Counted from the stretch's first letter, positions 51,665-61,017 are shown. The stretch: DNA of 64,000 nt from Rhodobiaceae bacterium (GCA_020637855.1 JACKJR010000001.1:496001-560000), one strand, 5' to 3'. Made by a program: numbers and translations. Notes: generated from the letters alone by a model not told the origin.

Positions 51665-51710
51665 TTCGCTCAAGGGTTTTTGTTTATGTGGCTGCGAGAT
51701 TGCGCGCGGT

Positions 51711-52940
51711 TCAGCGGGTGTGCAAGCGCTGCATGTGAATGCGCGCCATATGCGCCGTGGCGACCGAGATCAGGATCGAGACGGCCATGACGATGGCGAG
51801 CGGCAGCAGCGTGCCGTCCTGCACATGGCCGGTGATTACAGTCGCCAGCGCCCCCATGCCAAGTTGGATGGCGCCAGAGATACCGGACGCGGCCCCGGCC
51901 AGGTCGGGCCGAACGGAAACGCAGCTTGCGATCGCGTTGGGTAGCACGAGGCCGTTGGAGAATGCAGTGAAGGCCATGGGCACGAACAGCGCCAGCGGAT
52001 GCAATGTACCGGTCGAGGCGGCAATAACCATGGCGAGCGTCGCGGCGATGCCGAGGGCGTTGCCGAGGCCGATCATCCGGTCCGGGCCCGCCCGCTCGGA
52101 AAATTTGCCCGACATGAAGTTGCCGGCCATATAGCCGAGCGCGCCGAGCGGAAAGTACTTGCCATATTCCGACGGGCTCATGCCCATAAAGTCGACCGCG
52201 ATCAGAGGTGCTGCGGCCAGGAAGGCGAAGAAGGCCGCCGACGCAAACCCGAGCGTCAGCGCGTATCCCCAGAACGCAGGCGATCGCAGCAGAACGGATG
52301 CGCCATTGACGAGCGGTGCGAAAACGGCGCGATTGCCCTCGTGTACGTGGGTTTCGCGGAGGATCACAACGACCGTCAGCAGCACGGGAACGGCAACCGT
52401 GGCGACAGCCAGAAACGTTGCATGCCAGCCATAGGCCTCGTCGAGCCTGCCTCCGATATAGGGCGCAACCATCGGCCCCACGACCATGCCCATGGTGACA
52501 TAGGCGATCATGCTGGCCGAACGCTCGCGGCTGAAACAGTCGCGCACGATGGCCCGGCCAATGGCGATGCCGGCCGCGCCGCCAAGGCCCTGCACGAGGC
52601 GGGCAAGGATCAGCAGTTCGATAGTCGGCGCGAAGGTTGCGAACAGGGAGCCGGCAATGAAACACACCAGCCCGCAGATCAGCACCGGCTTGCGCCCGAA
52701 GCGATCCGACAACGGGCCCAGAACCAGTTGCGAAACGGCCATGGCGACAAGGTAGACCGTCAGTGTCAGTTGAACCGTTGCGTAATCGGTGTTGAACGCG
52801 GTCTGCATGCCGGGCATCGAGGGCATGCAGATGTTGAGCGCAACAGGGCCGATAGCTGCAATGACGATCAGCAGAAAGATCGATGGCGCCAGCACAGGCG
52901 CCACGGTCGAGGCAGGCCGATCGGTCAGGGGTTGGCTCAT
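51711..52940 (-). CDS. MFS transporter, Bcr/CflA multidrug-efflux type
   Basis: Twelve-helix exporter of 409 residues with GPLSDRFGRKPVLICGL (motif A) near 70 and LARLVQGLGGAAGIAIGRAIVRD near 110, characteristic of Bcr/CflA proteins. It probably exports drugs or metabolites such as cysteine or sulfonamide-type compounds. The ATG at 52940 starts MSQPLTDRPA. The divergent LysR at 53511 might control it or the small gene between them. Confidence 0.92.
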   Translation of the reverse strand: MSQPLTDRPASTVAPVLAPSIFLLIVIAAIGPVALNICMPSMPGMQTAFNTDYATVQLTLTVYLVAMAVSQLVLGPLSDRFGRKPVLICGLVCFIAGSLFATFAPTIELLILARLVQGLGGAAGIAIGRAIVRDCFSRERSASMIAYVTMGMVVGPMVAPYIGGRLDEAYGWHATFLAVATVAVPVLLTVVVILRETHVHEGNRAVFAPLVNGASVLLRSPAFWGYALTLGFASAAFFAFLAAAPLIAVDFMGMSPSEYGKYFPLGALGYMAGNFMSGKFSERAGPDRMIGLGNALGIAATLAMVIAASTGTLHPLALFVPMAFTAFSNGLVLPNAIASCVSVRPDLAGAASGISGAIQLGMGALATVITGHVQDGTLLPLAIVMAVSILISVATAHMARIHMQRLHTR

Positions 52941-53060
52941 GAGGAAACGTCCGGCGGGGTTCTGGCGGTTTGGTCGTATGCCGAACCTATATGGGGCAAT
53001 ACCCATTTCCGAGCCATGCCGGGAACGCAGGGCAGCGATCCACGTCGCCGAAAGCGGAGG

Positions 53061-53084
53061 GGCGCCGGCCGTTACGCCGGCGCC
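53061..53084 (-). terminator. Stem-loop after the 61-residue gene
   Basis: GGCGCCGGC (53061-53069) and GCCGGCGCC (53076-53084) form a perfect 9-bp stem with a 6-nt loop, 12 bp past the stop codon of the small minus-strand gene. There is no U-run, so termination is probable but not certain. Confidence 0.55.
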
Positions 53085-53095
53085 CGCTCGTGCCT

Positions 53096-53281
53096 CTAGT
53101 GATTGCAGCAGACAGCATTCGCCGGGACATCCGGCGCGGCGGGCACCGCTTCGCGGTTGAAGATTGCGCGCACGAAATTGTGGAAGGCAAGCGAGCGCTG
53201 CCGGCGGCCCTCGGCCATGAAGCGGTTGAGTGTCTCAGGATCGATCTGCGCCGGGTCGATCGAATGGAATTGCGTGGTCAT
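53096..53281 (-). CDS. Small unknown protein with a C-terminal CCNH
   Basis: The 61-residue protein (start MTTQFHSIDPAQIDPETL) has a basic amphipathic segment GRRQRSLAFHNFVRAIF and ends NAVCCNH. GGAG lies 7 bp before the ATG at 53281, and a strong hairpin follows the stop, which supports a real gene. The final Cys-Cys-Asn-His could bind metal. It sits alone between the MFS gene and a LysR gene. Family and function unknown. Confidence 0.7.
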   Translation of the reverse strand: MTTQFHSIDPAQIDPETLNRFMAEGRRQRSLAFHNFVRAIFNREAVPAAPDVPANAVCCNH

Positions 53282-53510
53282 GGTCTGTCTCCGGTGCGGC
53301 CGTGAGGTGAGGGGAGGAGCACTGCCGACGCTTGCGAAAATATGGTTCGCCACGCTTTGCGACAAACGCATTGTTTTCAGTTATCGAATGAGTCAAATTC
53401 ATCTGAATCTGTTCATGACATACCATCCCTGTTGGAGATTCCGAATTTGAATCACCCAGTTTCCGAGAACCGCACGTGTAGTGAGTTGAAATAATTACGG
53501 ATTTTCACGA

Positions 53511-54434
53511 ATGAAACGCGAAATTCCTCCACTCATGTGGCTTCGCGCATTTGAAGCAACGGGTCGTCATTTGAGTTTTATGAAGGCGGCCGAGGAACTG
53601 AACGTGACCCCTTCGGCGCTGTCGCATCAGGTGCGTCAGCTCGAGGAGATGCTTGGCCAGAAGCTGTTCGTCAGGCTCAACAGGTCCATTCGCCTGACCG
53701 ATGCCGGTACGCGCTGCCTGCCGGGATTGCGCGACGGATTCAATCGCATTGCCGATGCCATGGCGCAGGTCCGCCCGGCGGTGCCCGTAAACCGGCTGGT
53801 TGTGGGAACCGGGCCCGCGCTGGCCGCGAAATGGCTGGCTCCCCTGCTGTACAAGTTCGTCGACGCCCATCCCGATCTCGATCTGCGCATTGCCGCCAGT
53901 CTGGCCGTGGCCTCATTGGAGCGCGACGGCATTGACGTCACGCTCCGGTTCGGCGGTGGAAACTACGAGGGCGTTGTCGCCGAGAAGCTGATGGACGAGG
54001 CCGTGGCGCCGATCTGCTCGCCGGCGTTTCTGGCGCAGCATCCGTTGCGCGTGCCGGCCGATCTGGCGTCGGTACAGATCCTGCATGACGATTCCCTGTG
54101 TTTTGTGGACGGTGCCCCCGGATGGCGAGAATGGGCGCAGGCGGCCGGTGTGCCGGACCTCGATGTCGATCGCGGCCTGCGCTTCAACCACGCCGATCAT
54201 GGCCTGGACGCAGCGATGGAGGGGGCGGGTATCGTTCTTGGGCGCAGGACCCTTGCGATGCGCGACCTCAATGCCGGCAGGCTGGTGTTGCCGTTCGAGG
54301 TTTCCGTTCCGGTGCGTAATACCGCTGTCTGGCTGGTCTACAGGCCGGACGATCAGGGCCGGATGACGCCTAAGGTCCACGCATTCAGGGATTGGATATT
54401 CACCGAGGTTCAGGCGGAGCCGCTGCCGTTCTGA
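53511..54434 (+). CDS. LysR-family regulator, GcvA type
   Basis: The 307-residue protein has the GcvA-type N-terminus PPLMWLRAFEATGRHLSF, then VTPSALSHQVRQLEEMLGQ, and an effector domain with LVVGTGPALAAKWLAPLL. It is divergent from the 61-residue gene, 229 bp apart, and convergent with moaA. The AT-rich upstream region probably contains its operator. Targets unknown. Confidence 0.92.
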   Translation: MKREIPPLMWLRAFEATGRHLSFMKAAEELNVTPSALSHQVRQLEEMLGQKLFVRLNRSIRLTDAGTRCLPGLRDGFNRIADAMAQVRPAVPVNRLVVGTGPALAAKWLAPLLYKFVDAHPDLDLRIAASLAVASLERDGIDVTLRFGGGNYEGVVAEKLMDEAVAPICSPAFLAQHPLRVPADLASVQILHDDSLCFVDGAPGWREWAQAAGVPDLDVDRGLRFNHADHGLDAAMEGAGIVLGRRTLAMRDLNAGRLVLPFEVSVPVRNTAVWLVYRPDDQGRMTPKVHAFRDWIFTEVQAEPLPF

Positions 54435-54463
54435 CTGCTTCAGGGGTGGTCGGGCTTAGCCCG

Positions 54464-55498
54464 TCACCCGCCCGTCACGCTCATGTGCCGGCCCACGCTC
54501 GGCCGCTTCGTCGTGCGGTCGATGATGAAGTCGTGGCCCTTCGGCTTGCGCGAGATGGCTTCTTGAATCGCGGCGGTGAGCGGCTCGTTGCTCTCGCTGG
54601 CGCGCAGCGGCGCGCGCAGGTCGGCTGCGTCTTCCTGGCCCAGGCACATATAAAGCGTGCCGGTGCAGGTCAGGCGGACGCGGTTGCAGCTTTCGCAGAA
54701 ATTATGCGTCATCGGCGTGATGAAGCCGAGGCGCCCGCCGGTCTCGCCGATGCGCACATAGCGCGCCGGCCCGCCGGTATTGTAGTCGATGTCTTCCAGG
54801 CTCCAGCGCTGTGACAGGTCTTCGCGCACCTGCGACAGCGGCAGGTACTGGTCGGTGCGGTCGCCATCGATCTCGCCAAGCGGCATGGTTTCGATCAGGG
54901 TCAGGTCCATGCCGCGGTCGTGGCAGAATTTGATCAGCGTATCGAACTCGTCCTCGTTGACGCCCTTCAGGGCAACGGCATTGAGCTTCAGGGACAGCCC
55001 TGCGGCAAGGGCCGTGTCGATGCCCTCCATGACCTTGTCGAGACTGCCCCAGCGGGTGATTGCCTTGAACTTGTCCGCATCGAGCGTGTCGATCGAGACG
55101 TTGACGCGCTTCACGCCGCAATCAACCAGTTCGCTGGCGAAGCGTGCAAGCTGCGAGCCGTTCGTGGTGACGGTGAGTTCGTCGAGTGCGCCGCTGCCCA
55201 GATGGCGCGACAACGCCTTGAACAGCCACATGATGTTCCGCCGCACAAGCGGTTCACCGCCGGTGATCCTCAGCTTGCGCACGCCCAGATCGACGAAGGC
55301 GGAGCACACCCGGTCGAGTTCTTCCAGCGTCAGCAGATCCTTCTTCGGCAGGAAGGTCATGTTCTCCGACATGCAGTAGACGCAGCGGAAATCACAGCGG
55401 TCCGTCACCGAAACGCGCAAATATGTCACCGCACGCTGAAACGGATCGACAAGACGCCGCGCGGCTGGGGTCATCGCATCCGGAGAAACAACGTTCAT
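54464..55498 (-). CDS. moaA: GTP 3',8-cyclase (molybdenum cofactor biosynthesis protein A)
   Basis: Radical SAM enzyme making 3',8-cyclo-7,8-dihydro-GTP, the first step of molybdopterin synthesis. The 344-residue protein has the N-terminal cluster VTDRCDFRCVYCMS (Cys35, Cys39, Cys42), RITGGEPLVR, the C-terminal cluster ESCNRVRLTCTGTLYMC, and the essential C-terminal Gly-Gly. The ATG at 55498 follows a weak ribosome site. It is divergent from the FDH operon, linking cofactor synthesis with the enzyme that uses it. Confidence 0.96.
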   Translation of the reverse strand: MNVVSPDAMTPAARRLVDPFQRAVTYLRVSVTDRCDFRCVYCMSENMTFLPKKDLLTLEELDRVCSAFVDLGVRKLRITGGEPLVRRNIMWLFKALSRHLGSGALDELTVTTNGSQLARFASELVDCGVKRVNVSIDTLDADKFKAITRWGSLDKVMEGIDTALAAGLSLKLNAVALKGVNEDEFDTLIKFCHDRGMDLTLIETMPLGEIDGDRTDQYLPLSQVREDLSQRWSLEDIDYNTGGPARYVRIGETGGRLGFITPMTHNFCESCNRVRLTCTGTLYMCLGQEDAADLRAPLRASESNEPLTAAIQEAISRKPKGHDFIIDRTTKRPSVGRHMSVTGG

Positions 55499-55925
55499 CA
55501 AATCCCGTCCCCGGCGGCCTGAACCTTGTCTTGTGCCGCCAATATTTCTTCACTGTGCATGCTTCTGTGGCATGCCACGCTCTATTTAGCAGGACGCGCG
55601 CCGACCTCAACACTCGGTGCGATCATAATGAGGCCGGTTGGCGGCGCGGCGGTGTCGGTCAGGCGCGATTGCAGGGCGTCCTCAAACGGCATTGAAATAA
55701 AATTACACAAGGAGATGATTTTATTTCCATTTATTCCTTGTGCAGTTGCGAACGCCTGTTCAACGAGGGAAAAAATCCAACCCATTCTCTCTGCGAGAGT
55801 CGCGCGAAAAATAAAATAACAAAAATAAGAAATAAAACGTAATAATATTGCGATTTTGAGGTGAGGCGAATTTGCCTGTGCGACAATAGCCGTGCATGAT
55901 CGGATTCGGGAGGAGTCAATAATAC
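55499..55925. other. AT-rich divergent control region between moaA and the FDH operon
   Basis: A 427-bp gap without a gene. It contains the perfect palindrome GTGGCATGCCAC (55567-55578), an 8-bp stem CACAAGGA/TCCTTGTG around an AT-rich 21-nt loop (55706-55742), and a very AT-rich tract at about 55800-55860 next to the FDH side. These are likely binding sites for regulators of formate or molybdenum metabolism. I find no good match to the Moco riboswitch or an FNR box. A GGGAGGAG ribosome site precedes the chaperone gene. Confidence 0.5.
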
Positions 55926-56549
55926 ATGCACGCTCAGCAAAGCGCTGTGCAGACGCCGGCTGGAATCGTCGCTTTGAGCGATGAGGAAGCCGGACGCGGG
56001 CACCTTTATCGGCTGATTGGCCGATTGCTTGCGCGTGCGCCCTCCACCAAGGAACTGGCCAATACGGCGCTGCTGTCGGGCGATGACAGCGAAATCGGTC
56101 AGGCGATCTCCTCGCTTGCCACGATCGCGGCCAAGGTCGATGCCGCAACGGTCGAGCGCGAATACCATGACCTGTTCATCGGTCTTGGGCGCGGTGAGCT
56201 GGTTCCGTACGGCTCCTATTATCTGACTGGATTCCTTCACGAAAAGCCGCTTGCCAAGCTGCGCGGCGACCTGTCCCGGCTTGGTATCGAGCGGGCAGAC
56301 AGTGTTAAGGAGCCGGAAGACCATATCGGCGCGATTTGCGAGGTCATGGCGGGTCTTATCCTCGGTACTTTCGGAGTGCCGGCCCCGCTGGAGACCCAGA
56401 AGGCATTCTTCGAAGCGCATATGGCCCCCTGGGCCACGCATTTCTTCCGCGATCTGGAAAAGGCGAAGTCATCGGTGTTCTACGCACCGGTCGGCCGGCT
56501 CGGCCGCGCCATGATCGAGGTCGAGGAGGCCGCGTTTTCGATGGTTTGA
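55926..56549 (+). CDS. TorD/DmsD-like chaperone for formate dehydrogenase
   Basis: Cytoplasmic, all-helical protein of 207 residues. It carries EYHDLFIGLGRGELVPYGSYY near residue 79, the E-x-D/N-LF-G-P/L-Y pattern of the TorD family, plus EPEDHIGAICEVMAGLI near 122. Such proteins bind the Tat signal of a molybdoenzyme and help cofactor loading. As first gene of the operon before the Tat protein and catalytic subunit it almost certainly serves this FDH. Confidence 0.92.
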   Translation: MHAQQSAVQTPAGIVALSDEEAGRGHLYRLIGRLLARAPSTKELANTALLSGDDSEIGQAISSLATIAAKVDAATVEREYHDLFIGLGRGELVPYGSYYLTGFLHEKPLAKLRGDLSRLGIERADSVKEPEDHIGAICEVMAGLILGTFGVPAPLETQKAFFEAHMAPWATHFFRDLEKAKSSVFYAPVGRLGRAMIEVEEAAFSMV

Positions 56550-56717
56550 GTTGCGCGCCGGGTTCCGGCGCGGGCTGCGCAAGTGTGCGGGCGCGATGAA
56601 CGGGCCGAAAGGCTTTTTTGAAAAGCAGCACCCGCAGTGGGCGCTGCCGGAAATGTGAGAGACGGAAGCTGGCCTGCGCCTTGAACGCCGGCGGGCACCG
56701 ACAAGGGAGAGAGGGAA

Positions 56718-56912
56718 ATGGCAGGCAAGACCAAAGATGTCGAAACCGATCGCCGCGGCTTCCTCAAGCTTGCGGGGCTTGGGTCGGTAGCGGGCGGCGC
56801 GGCCCTGGTCGCGGGAACCGACAAGGCGGATGCGGCAAGCGCTGCTCCGGCAGGTTCCGGATACCGGGAAACCGACCACGTGAAGACCTTCTACAAATCC
56901 GCGCGGTTCTGA
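56718..56912 (+). CDS. Small Tat-signal protein of the formate dehydrogenase region
   Basis: The 64-residue protein consists of a twin-arginine signal (DRRGFLKLAGLGSVAGGAALV) and a short tail ending YRETDHVKTFYKSARF. This matches the 'formate dehydrogenase region TAT target' family found just upstream of FDH catalytic genes. Its exact role is unknown; it may bind the enzyme complex in the periplasm. GGGAGAGAGGGA supplies the ribosome site. Confidence 0.9.
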   Translation: MAGKTKDVETDRRGFLKLAGLGSVAGGAALVAGTDKADAASAAPAGSGYRETDHVKTFYKSARF

Positions 56913-56967
56913 TCGGGCGCTGCCCGGTTAAAGCGACGATCAGAAAACAGCTTGAGGAGATGAACCA

Positions 56968-59880
56968 ATGTTGAGGAAGAAGACGGAAGGCGCCGCGAAG
57001 AGTGCACGCCTCGCCCAGATCCTCTCCGATGTGGCAGGCTCGACGATCGACCGGCGCACGTTCCTGCGCCGCTCCGGCCTCACGGTTGGTGGATTGGCTG
57101 CGGCATCGGCGATCAGCGGCGCGATGGTCCAGAAGGCGGAAGCCGCTGGCGGACCTGGCCCGGTTGAGATCAAGAAATCGGTTTGCACCCACTGTTCGGT
57201 GGGCTGCACCGTGATGGCCGAGGTCCAGGGCGGGGTATGGACGGGTCAGGAGCCCGGCTACGACAGCCCGTTCAACCTGGGCTCCCACTGCGCCAAGGGC
57301 GCTTCGGTACGCGAACACGCTCACGGCGACCGCCGCCTGAAATATCCAACCAAGCTCGTTGGCGGCAAGTGGACCAAGATCAGTTGGGATGACGCGATCA
57401 ACGAGATCGGCGACCAGATGCTGAAGATCCGCGAAGAGTCGGGGCCGGATTCGGTTTACTGGCTCGGCTCGGCCAAGCATTCCAACGAGCAGGCCTATCT
57501 GGTTCGCAAGTTCGCTGCCTTCTGGGGCACGAACAACGTCGACCACCAGGCGCGTATCTGTCACTCGACCACGGTCGCGGGTGTTGCAAACACCTGGGGC
57601 TACGGCGCGATGACCAACTCCTACAACGACATCCACAATTCGCGTGCGATGTTCCTCATCGGCGGCAACCCCGCCGAGGCGCACCCGGTGTCTCTGCTGC
57701 ATCTGCTGAAGGCCAAGGAGCAGAACGACAGCCAGCTCATCGTCTGCGACCCGCGCTTCACGCGCACGGCTGCCCACGCCAATGAATATGTGCGCTTCCG
57801 TCCGGGCACGGACGTGGCACTCATCTGGGGCATCCTGTGGCATGTCTTCGAGAACGGGTGGGAGGACAAGGAATTCATCCGCACCCGTGTCTACGGCATG
57901 GATGACGTGAAGAAGGAAGTTGCCCGCTGGACACCGGAAGAGACCGAGCGTGTCACCGGCGTTCCCGGCTCGCAGCTTCGCCGCGTTGCCCGCACGCTGG
58001 CCAACAACCGGCCCTTCACCATCATCTGGTGCATGGGCGGCACCCAGCACACCACGGGTAACAACAACACCCGTGCGTACTGCGCGCTGGGTCTTGCTCT
58101 TGGCACGATCGGAACGTCGGGCGGCGGCGCCAACATCTTCCGCGGTCACGACAACGTCCAGGGCGCTACCGATCTCGGCGTGCTCGTCGACACGCTGCCC
58201 GGCTACTATGGCCTGGCTGCCGGGTCGTGGAAGCACTGGAGCCGTGTGTGGGATGTCTCCTACGACGACATGGTCGCGCGCTTTGCGACCGTGAAGGACG
58301 CCGAAGGCAAGGACAAGTCGCTGATGAACGCGGCCGGCATTCCCGTCAGCCGCTGGTTCGACGGCGTTCTTGAAGCCGGCGACAATCTCGATCAGCCGAA
58401 TTCGATCCGCGGCATGGTGTTCTGGGGTCACGCCCCGAACTCCCAGACCCGTCAGCAGGACGTCAAGAAGGCGATGGAGAAGCTCGATCTTCTCGTCGTC
58501 ATCGACCCCTATCCGACAGTTTCGGCCGTGCTGCACGACCGCACCGACGGAGTCTACCTGCTGCCGGCGGCGACGCAGTTCGAGACCTACGGCTCTCTGA
58601 CGGCGTCGAACCGTTCGTTCCAGTGGCGCGAGAAGGTTGTGGAGCCGCTCTTTGAGTCGCTTCCCGACCACACCATCGCCTACAAGTTCGCCAAGAAGCT
58701 CGGCTTCGCCGACGAGATGTTCAAGAACATCAAGGTGGAGAACGACGAGCCGCTGGTGGAGGACGTGCTGCGCGAGATCAACCGCGGCATGTGGACGATC
58801 GGTTATACCGGCCAGTCGCCGGAGCGCCTGAAGCTCCACATGGCCAATCAGCACACCTTCGACAAGACCACGTTGCGCGCCAATGGCGGTCCTTGCGATG
58901 GCGACTACTACGGCCTGCCGTGGCCGTCGTGGGGCACCGCCGAGATCAAGCATCCCGGCTCGCCGAACCTGTACGACGTCTCCAAGCCGGTGGCCGAGGG
59001 CGGCATGGGCTTCCGTGCCCGCTTCGGTGTCGAGCGCGAGGTCGACGGCGTCAAGCACAACCTGCTTGCCGAAGGCGTCTATCCGGTCGGATCGGAGATC
59101 GAGGACGGCTATCCGGAATTCACCTATGGCATGCTCAAGAAACTCGGCTGGGACGGCGATCTCACCGACGACGAGCGCGCCACGATCGAAAAGATCGGTG
59201 GTGACAAGCCGGACGGCGTCAACTGGAAGGTCGATCTGTCCGGCGGTATCCAGCGCGTTGCGATCAAGCATGGCTGCGCCCCCTACGGCAACGCCAAGGC
59301 GCGTACGATCGTGTGGCAGTTCCCCGACCCGGTGCCCGTGCACCGCGAGCCGCTCTATACGACGCGGCGCGATCTGGTCGCGGATTACCCGACCTATGCC
59401 GACAAGCGGATGCACCGCGTTCCGGTCCTTTATGAATCGATTCAGAAGAACGATTACTCGAAGGACTTCCCGGTCATCCTCACCTCGGGCCGTCTGGTCG
59501 AATACGAAGGCGGTGGTGACGAGACCCGGTCGAACCCGTGGCTTGCCGAACTGCAGCAGGACATGTTCGTCGAAGTGAACCCCTATGACGCGAATTCACT
59601 GGGATTGCGCGACGGCGAGATGGTCTGGGTGCACACGCCTGAAGGGGCCAAGGTCAAGGTCATGGCCATGGTCACGGAACGTGTCACCAAAGGCGTCGCC
59701 TTCATGCCGTTCCATTTCGGCGGCTGGTACCAGGGCGAGGACCGCAGGTCCAAGTATCCTGACGGTGCCGATCCCTATGTGCTTGGCGAGGCGGCCAATA
59801 CGGCCATGACGTATGGCTATGACTCGGTCACGCAGATGCAGGAGTCGAAAGTCTCCATGTGTCGGATCGAAAAAGCGTAA
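56968..59880 (+). CDS. Formate dehydrogenase catalytic subunit (molybdenum/tungsten, periplasmic)
   Basis: Oxidises formate to CO2. The 970-residue protein has a Tat signal (IDRRTFLRRSGLTVGG), an [4Fe-4S] site with Cys73, Cys76, Cys80 and Cys108 (CTHCSVGC), and catalytic Cys198-His199 in QARICHST, so it uses cysteine, not selenocysteine. Later motifs are CMGGTQHTTGNNNTR, GGGANIFRGHDNVQGATD and the C-terminal cofactor-binding domain with LTSGRLVEYEGGG. It is the FDH3-like membrane-linked type and pairs with the iron-sulfur and cytochrome b subunits downstream. Confidence 0.96.
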   Translation: MLRKKTEGAAKSARLAQILSDVAGSTIDRRTFLRRSGLTVGGLAAASAISGAMVQKAEAAGGPGPVEIKKSVCTHCSVGCTVMAEVQGGVWTGQEPGYDSPFNLGSHCAKGASVREHAHGDRRLKYPTKLVGGKWTKISWDDAINEIGDQMLKIREESGPDSVYWLGSAKHSNEQAYLVRKFAAFWGTNNVDHQARICHSTTVAGVANTWGYGAMTNSYNDIHNSRAMFLIGGNPAEAHPVSLLHLLKAKEQNDSQLIVCDPRFTRTAAHANEYVRFRPGTDVALIWGILWHVFENGWEDKEFIRTRVYGMDDVKKEVARWTPEETERVTGVPGSQLRRVARTLANNRPFTIIWCMGGTQHTTGNNNTRAYCALGLALGTIGTSGGGANIFRGHDNVQGATDLGVLVDTLPGYYGLAAGSWKHWSRVWDVSYDDMVARFATVKDAEGKDKSLMNAAGIPVSRWFDGVLEAGDNLDQPNSIRGMVFWGHAPNSQTRQQDVKKAMEKLDLLVVIDPYPTVSAVLHDRTDGVYLLPAATQFETYGSLTASNRSFQWREKVVEPLFESLPDHTIAYKFAKKLGFADEMFKNIKVENDEPLVEDVLREINRGMWTIGYTGQSPERLKLHMANQHTFDKTTLRANGGPCDGDYYGLPWPSWGTAEIKHPGSPNLYDVSKPVAEGGMGFRARFGVEREVDGVKHNLLAEGVYPVGSEIEDGYPEFTYGMLKKLGWDGDLTDDERATIEKIGGDKPDGVNWKVDLSGGIQRVAIKHGCAPYGNAKARTIVWQFPDPVPVHREPLYTTRRDLVADYPTYADKRMHRVPVLYESIQKNDYSKDFPVILTSGRLVEYEGGGDETRSNPWLAELQQDMFVEVNPYDANSLGLRDGEMVWVHTPEGAKVKVMAMVTERVTKGVAFMPFHFGGWYQGEDRRSKYPDGADPYVLGEAANTAMTYGYDSVTQMQESKVSMCRIEKA

Positions 59881-59900
59881 AGCGGGAGGAGTTTTGAAAA

Positions 59901-60494
59901 ATGGCTAGGATGAAGTTCCTCTGTGACGCCGAACGCTGCATCGAATGCAACGCTTGCGTCACCGCATGTAAGAACGAGCACGAGATCCCGTGGGGCATCA
60001 ATCGCCGCCGCGTGGTCACCATCAACGATGGCAATGAAGGCGAACGCTCCATTTCCGTCGCCTGCATGCACTGTTCGGACGCGCCCTGCATGGCGGTGTG
60101 CCCGGTGGATTGCTTCTACCAGACCGAAGAAGGTGTGGTGCTGCACTCCAAGGACCTGTGCATCGGTTGCGGCTACTGCTTCTACGCGTGCCCGTTCGGC
60201 GCGCCGCAGTATCCGCAGGTGGGCAACTTCGGCTCACGCGGCAAGATGGACAAGTGCACCTTCTGTGCTGGTGGGCCCGAGGACAATTTCTCGGACGCCG
60301 AGTTCCAGAAATATGGCCGCAATCGTCTGGCCGAGGGCAAGCTGCCGCTGTGCGCGGAAATGTGCTCGACCAAGGCGCTGCTTGCCGGTGACGGCGACGT
60401 GGTGTCGGCGATCTACCGGGAACGCATCGTCAGCCGCGGCTTCGGCTCCGGCGCATGGGGATGGGGCAAGGCCTATCCCGGCGGCGCGTCGTAA
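59901..60494 (+). CDS. fdh3B: Formate dehydrogenase iron-sulfur subunit (FDH3 beta)
   Basis: Electron-transfer subunit of 197 residues with four cysteine clusters (CIECNACVTACKNEH, CMHCSDAPCMAVCP, CIGCGYCFYACPFG, then CTFC and CAEMC) for four [4Fe-4S] centres. It passes electrons from the catalytic subunit to the cytochrome b. There is no Tat signal, so it should be exported with the catalytic subunit. GGGAGGAG before the ATG; a UUCG-loop terminator follows, although the operon continues after it. Confidence 0.95.
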   Translation: MARMKFLCDAERCIECNACVTACKNEHEIPWGINRRRVVTINDGNEGERSISVACMHCSDAPCMAVCPVDCFYQTEEGVVLHSKDLCIGCGYCFYACPFGAPQYPQVGNFGSRGKMDKCTFCAGGPEDNFSDAEFQKYGRNRLAEGKLPLCAEMCSTKALLAGDGDVVSAIYRERIVSRGFGSGAWGWGKAYPGGAS

Positions 60495-60525
60495 ACAGCT
60501 GGTTTGACGGCTCTCCAATACCCGC

Positions 60526-60549
60526 AAGGGCGGCCTTCGGGCCGCCCTT
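60526..60549 (+). terminator. Hairpin with UUCG loop after fdh3B
   Basis: AAGGGCGGCC and GGCCGCCCTT form a perfect 10-bp stem closed by TTCG. It is followed by CGCATATCG rather than a U-run. It probably lowers expression of downstream genes relative to the catalytic subunits. Confidence 0.7.
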
Positions 60550-60767
60550 CGCATATCGCTCGGAGTTGGCAGCGGAAAGATAACAAATAGCGTCAAATCA
60601 AGGGCTTGACGATTTTCCGCAGGCCTGGCGGAAGGCGTTGACCGATTGCTGTAAGCTCGTTTGATGCGCTATAACAGCCAAGTGGATTCACGAATGGATG
60701 GCTGCAGGACTTGCGCCTCCGCCACTGCTCCGGCTGCAACCGGAACAGAAACAATCATGAGGAACGT

Positions 60768-60968
60768 ATGAGCGAACGGCTACTATCCAGGATCGGGATT
60801 TGTATTGCGGCGGCGAGCTTGGCGTTCACCTTGTCGGCCTGCCGTGAAAACGAGCAGGACAGGCCGCTGACCTTCGAAAAAGGCGTCTACGAGGGCATGC
60901 CCGACCAGAAGCTGAACGAACAGGATCGCGGTGAGCTTCGTGCCCGCACGCACATACAACAGTTCTGA
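60768..60968 (+). CDS. Small lipoprotein in the formate dehydrogenase operon
   Basis: The 66-residue protein has a lipoprotein signal (IGICIAAASLAFTLSAC) with Cys near residue 24 and a charged mature part (RENEQDRPLTFEKGVYEG, ending RTHIQQF). Ala-Cys fits signal peptidase II cleavage. AGGAA precedes the ATG at 60768. Its position between the iron-sulfur and cytochrome b genes suggests a structural role in the membrane-bound complex, but no family function is known to me. Confidence 0.8.
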   Translation: MSERLLSRIGICIAAASLAFTLSACRENEQDRPLTFEKGVYEGMPDQKLNEQDRGELRARTHIQQF

Positions 60969-61017
60969 TGAGATGCGCCTCGGGCGCCAAACAAAATGTT
61001 CACAGGGGAGGCAGACC

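Noticed and set aside
51999..53099. A 366-codon plus-strand frame opposite the MFS transporter
   Set aside because: Shadow frame with biased, domain-free composition; the minus strand encodes a clear Bcr/CflA transporter.
55500..55925. Possible molybdenum-cofactor riboswitch before moaA or the FDH operon
   Set aside because: The hairpins seen are short and AT-rich and do not show the conserved multi-stem architecture of that RNA.
56764..59415. An 883-codon open frame on the minus strand opposite the FDH catalytic gene
   Set aside because: It is the antisense shadow of a high-GC gene; the plus strand encodes an unmistakable formate dehydrogenase with Tat signal and catalytic cysteine, and the minus frame has no recognisable domain.
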